A stretch of 64,000 bases of DNA, taken from NCBI GenBank assembly GCA_034008185.1, contig CM067086.1, positions 32,075,007-32,139,006 of the forward strand. The letters run 5' to 3'. A model generated the notes under the pieces. That model saw nothing but the letters and a program-made list of their open reading frames with translations, made no database searches and had not been told where the DNA came from. This document shows, one piece after another, positions 59,214 through 64,000 of the stretch. The stretch comes from Gorsachius magnificus (taxonomy: Eukaryota; Chordata; Aves; Pelecaniformes; Ardeidae). The position numbers were made by a program, and so were the translations under genes. Numbering within the stretch: the first letter of the stretch is position 1; each line of letters opens with the position of its first letter.

Positions 59214-62200
59214 ACATCACTAAGCTGTCAGGGTCGCTGCTATAAGGTCTACAGTTTTTAATACGTAGAAGAGGAAGCAAGGCCAGGGGTGTCTTCAAAA
59301 GAAGAAACATTTACAGGTATCTTGATGCTACCCCAGGTTGTTGGTATAAGTTTCCCCAGCAAGATATAAAATTCCTTTCCCTTCCCCACCATCACGTTAT
59401 ACATACACTTAATCCCCACATCCAAGCAGAAAGATGTTAGTGACTGATCGTCATACAGGCTCTTCACTCTCTCAGGTTGACAGCTTTTTCACAACATTTC
59501 GTACTATAGAACCATTTATTTTAGTGTGTTTACTTTCAGCTTGCAGAAAGGGTGATTCCAGCTACGCTGAACTATTTTTCAGACTTTCAGTGAGGAGCTG
59601 CAGAATGCTCCTGCTGATTCCTTGTTGCTAGATGCAGACATGCTTTCCTTATTTTCTGTGGAATTAAGTTTTAGAGCATTTCTAGTTCTACAGTATTTCA
59701 CCTTAAGCACAAATGATGTTAACTTTAATCATCACCAAGACCCTTGCAGTTAAAAACCATCCAAGCCAGTGGGGTATCTTCACACATGAGCCATTTGGTA
59801 CGGGTCTTTTATACAATAGCCACCTCTAGTCCAAATGCACACAGCACTCCCTGGGTTAACTTTCCTCCAGTTGCACTCTGGGGTTCTGTAAGTGCTCAGC
59901 TAACTTTGTGCTGCAACTTGTATCTGTCTCTCTACTGGAAGCTAAAAAAATCTAACGTACATATTGGTCTATTTTTGCTGTCTGCCTCCCTGAAGGGAGC
60001 AGGGTATCAGTCTTAATATAAGCAAATATGAGACCTTTGCACAATAAATCTTTGACACAGATAATTGGCAAGATCATTGCAGTCTCTCATCTTCCTTTTC
60101 AGGGCATGTTATTGAGAAAGCTGTGGCAAAACAGCTGTGGCTTTATCTGGATTCCTCAGATTTTCTGGATCTCTTTCCGTCTGGTCTACAACCTGGCCTC
60201 AGTACAATCACATACTCAGGCTCACTGGTCAGCTTCTTACAGTGGACAAAGACCAAATTGACATTTTTAGTTGACAGACTTAAAGCAGGCTGTGATACCA
60301 GCTTCCACATAAAGTTTTTTGTGACTGCTTCAGACTATGAAGAGTAAGTAGTACTCATACCATCACCACATCTAGAAGAATATAGTGAGCTTCCACACAG
60401 GGTTAAGCAGTTTTCTTTCTTCATACCTTCTATAGCCTAAGAGGCTTGTGGGCCTGATCTCATCTGCTGAAGTTTGCTTTTCTGACCCCAATGATCAAGG
60501 TTCCTCTTCTCACTGGAGGATATCACCCATCTTTCCAGCAGCCCGGACTATGGCCTCTGAGAAGATGACCCCAGGAAGAAAGATCAGAAGAAGCAGGACT
60601 TGCTTCATCACTGAATAGCACAACTGAAGGGTAGGCTGCATACTGCTCATGTGATACTACACTGCTTAAGGGGATAGCAAGCAAGCTAGTGCATTGACAG
60701 GGAAAAAGGGAGATGAAGTATCAGTAATACTTCTCCCCATCCACCTGCAGCTACCCTTGTAGGAATTACAGCATGCATTTCTCCTCATCCAAACAAGACG
60801 ACACTAGCAAATCACACTGCCTCACCCTGCTCAAATGTAAGCATCAGGAGAGCTCTAGTCACCATAGCTATAAAGCGCTGCAGACACCAGTTGAGGTTTG
60901 TTTAAAAATAGATAAATAGCAACAATGAAGACTGGTGGTTGGCATCCACCCCCCAAAAAAAGCAGCTCAGTGCTATCTAAATATTAGCAAGACTAGTGGC
61001 AGCAGCATCCAGGGCAACCAGCTCTCAGTGGGCTTCTGATTGAGGAAGAGCCTGTTCTTCAGCAAAGGACCCTTCTCCTCTCCCCTCCCCTGAGCTTGGT
61101 AACCTCTTCAAGCTGATAAGTTATTCCAGGCATTAGCTGTCTTAAACATTGAGAAGTCCTAGTTTCACTTAAAAAAAAAAATCTTGACATGCCGAATCAC
61201 ATACCATCCCACTTCTTACGAGCTTTTTTGGTCCATACCAGGAGGCAAGATATAATTGGAGAGGGAATCAAGTTTAAGAAATCCAGGGAAATTCAGCCTT
61301 ACAAATAGGAATGGAAGAGTTAGAAAAAAAACTGATTTTATGTTGTTTCATAGGACTCCAGGCAGATACTAAGTCAGTTTAGGTCAACTGTGACCCAAGA
61401 GGAAATACCTTTTTTGATTTAAGAAATTGGGCTGACAGTCACATTAAAACTGGTTTTGGAGGTGCATGAGAAATAGCTGTGTACCTGGCCTAGCTGTAAG
61501 ATTTCACAGACCTCTGAAAATTAAAGATGTGGCCACCAGTAAAGATTCCAGCCTCGTTCTGTCTGAATGAGCTCGCTTACCCTTGTCAATCCTGATTTTG
61601 CCATGACTGCTCCACACATTTTTCCAGACAAGTCCCGTTGTAAGCAGACACTCCCAGTTTCTCACTCTTACTTGCTCACTCTTTGTCTATGCTCCTTTTT
61701 AATTCCAAACCTCTTATGATTCAGAGAGGTCCTACACATTAAATCTTCCAGTACCTACTTTGAAAATACTGAAACCTTTGAGAAAACATTAAAGCCAGTA
61801 AGAGTCATCTCTGCTCCTCCCAGCTGATGTTTGCCAGCTCTTGCACACAGAAAGACCATTTCTATAATTGACTTTGAAAGACTTTTTTCCTTTAGCAATT
61901 GTGTTAACATCTTGCATATGCAAATATTGCTACCAGCTCATGCATCAGGCATCTTCTTCCCAGGTTTATTCACACGCCAAGCTGCTGGTTCATTCCCATC
62001 CCTCATCACTGTTCTAGCTCCTCTCCTCCCATTCTCAACTTGCCCAGCTTCCTCTCTTCCCAGTACCAGTTATAAACCCATACAACTTCATTAGCCAATT
62101 TCTCATTTAGAATTCAAGTAGAAAGAGGAAGTTATTAACCAGACCCTCAAAAACCCTAATTATCAGTAATCCAGCTCTGTCACTAGGTATTTTTTCAATC

Positions 62201-64000
62201 CCCAATACTCCATTACTGGTTACAGCTCAAGTACCAGCATATTCCTTTGTTTTCACAGGACTTCTTATTCCAGACCACAGAGAAATAACTCAGTTCAGTA
62301 TTGCCCTGTTTTTGATCCATCAAGCCAGATGACAAATTTTAAGTCTTGAAAGCAGATTTTTATTCCTATTTGTTTTCAGTGACAGAGCAGGTTAAGTGTA
62401 GCCTAGTTTCCTATTGCTAACAAGCCCCTGGATATCACGTAGTTGTTGGCCACAAGCCAGTGAAGCAGTAGCTCAGTTTCTTGCAAAGATCTTGTAGAAG
62501 CACCACATTACAGTTACGCTTGGGTATCAAGACAGTGCCAAGAAAGCATTAGTGTTGCCCAAACTAAAAGCAGAGTGGAAAGCAGCAAGAAAGAAATGCA
62601 AACTCAAATTATCCTTAAGAAAATACAAGCCATCTGAAAACAACATGAATTTTTCCCACAGAGGATCTATCCCTGGGTTCAGCTACCTTTCCTCTGGATA
62701 CCCTGAGCCTGCTAAGAGCACAGGTATGTTAGGGCTCACACAGGACTAGGACTCATTGCAATTCCCAAGTCTGGCTGTGAACTCTCTGCCAAGGAGCTTC
62801 CTTCTTTCCTCTCCCCCCACCACTGGAATTTCCTCATTTGTAAGCGGAGCCCAACACAAACTTCTTAGAAAAGCTTGCAGAGTAATTTAGTCATCGTTAA
62901 TCCCTAGGTAAAAGGGAGGGAAAGTTTCAGTAGGTAAAACCAGAGCCAGATTTTGAACACCTGTGAGCAAGGTTTAAGGGAGGGAAGGTCTGAAGTTTGC
63001 ACGCAAAGGGGTTGACAGCAGTATTTGGCTCCAATACACAAATTTATATCCCTTGCTCATTTCATCATTCATCCCTGTTCATACCCAGAAGTAGATTCTG
63101 TTACAGGGTACGAGGACTGCCTCAGAGCACAGATCTTCAGCTGAGCACTGCTCTTAAAATGGAGTCACTTAAAGTCCTCCAGATCAGATTTGCAATCCCA
63201 AATGGACTACTTCTATGTGGTAACTTACAAAAGAAAGCCTCGAAGCAGGACCTGCATATACCCTGGAGTATGGAGAGAAGTTTCTTCAGAAGTGCCAAAA
63301 TGTAAGTATGGATCCTTAAAAACCCATTACTGAATGAATTGCTAAAGAGCAGGAAACAGAGTTGGAGTGCCTAATCTCCCCAAATCACAGGTCGCCATAT
63401 GCTAATGACACTTGCCCCAAATATTTTTATTCATGTCAGTTCTCTGAACTGGCAAGCTCTGAAGGTGCATAATGCCTCAGGTGGCTACGTACTTATAAAA
63501 AAGGCTCAGCTTGAACTGGGAAGAGATCAAGCCAAGGAATGGAAACACAGCATCCTCACAGAAACTCTGTGTAGTATGAATTTAGAGATGAGATTTTTTT
63601 TTTTCAGAAGATGGTTGTCTTACTGTTGCCTTCCCAGGAAAACTCTAGGACCTGAAGATTCTGTGAAATTATGGCAGCTCAGATTTTAATATTTCTATGC
63701 AGAAAGTAGCTCTTGTCCAGTATTTATGTCACCTCAAAGAGGCAGAAATAGCATACCTTCTCCAGAACTCTGTCCTGCAAGGAAAAGGATCTAAGAGACT
63801 CCTTTTTAGCTCAAAACCAGGAGATTGCTTTTATAGGAGGATGCATAAATCAGTAGCTAACCTTTGCAACCTTTTACAGGCTAGACCATATTGTTCAACA
63901 GTAGCAACTAACCCAAATTCATTCATCTAATTCATTAGGTACATAGTAAGTACACAGAAAAAACCCCACCAAGTCACTCTTACTAGTTAATCCTGGTTTT

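Larger units (their letters stand above)
46948..64000 (-). other. SMOC1: SMOC1 intron 1 (partial)
   Basis: More than 17 kb lies upstream of the Kazal exon in gene orientation. I found no signal-peptide exon, no CpG-rich promoter and no start codon context that could be exon 1, so the first exon should lie beyond position 64000. The stretch contains one CR1 copy (58726-59213), an imperfect inverted repeat at 49954-50038, a possibly repeat-derived block at about 52330-52810, and an AT-rich block at about 57030-57185. Otherwise it is unremarkable intronic sequence. Long first introns are common in developmental genes of this type. Confidence 0.8.

Noticed and set aside
58940..59215. Minus-strand 91-codon protein as a host gene
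   Set aside because: It is CR1-derived ([16 protein letters not shown]), truncated and interrupted.

Overview
The window is vertebrate nuclear DNA, almost certainly from a bird. It is AT-rich, has no bacterial-style gene packing, and holds short exons with canonical GT/AG splice sites separated by kilobases of intron. It carries 5'-truncated CR1 LINEs with the octamer tail (agaatcat-type units) typical of sauropsid CR1. The low repeat density and the recognisable CR1 type favour a bird over a turtle or crocodilian, but I cannot name the species.

One gene accounts for all the coding sequence I can support: SMOC1 (secreted modular calcium-binding protein 1), read on the minus strand from high to low coordinates. 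Six consecutive internal exons are present: 46947-46776 (Kazal/follistatin-like domain), 39240-39128 and 28840-28741 (the two halves of the first thyroglobulin type-1 domain), then 26641-26594, 7639-7583 and 2796-2716 (linker leading to the second thyroglobulin domain). Together they give 571 coding bases, or 190 codons plus one base, in one continuous frame with matching phases at every junction. Exon 1 (signal peptide, promoter) lies above position 64000. The second thyroglobulin domain and the C-terminal EF-hand calcium-binding module lie below position 1. I number the exons 2 to 7 by analogy with human SMOC1.

Everything else is intron: at least 17.0 kb of intron 1 (46948-64000), intron 2 (7.5 kb), intron 3 (10.3 kb), intron 4 (2.1 kb), intron 5 (19.0 kb), intron 6 (4.8 kb) and at least 2.7 kb of intron 7. 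The introns contain two clear minus-oriented CR1 copies (about 5497-6014 and 58726-59213). The first sits inside an older CR1 and is flanked by a 7-base direct repeat. There are also several weakly recognisable ancient retroposon fragments, simple-sequence tracts, two notable hairpins and several blocks that look like candidate conserved non-coding elements. SMOC1 is a developmentally regulated BMP-pathway modulator, so regulatory elements in its introns are plausible, but this cannot be shown from one sequence.

I found no second gene, structural RNA, CRISPR array, bacterial-type mobile element or evident new biological system. The most informative observations are the nested CR1, the phase-1 cassette of linker exons, a two-residue Arg-Asp difference in front of the Kazal domain, and a long imperfect inverted repeat at 49954-50038.
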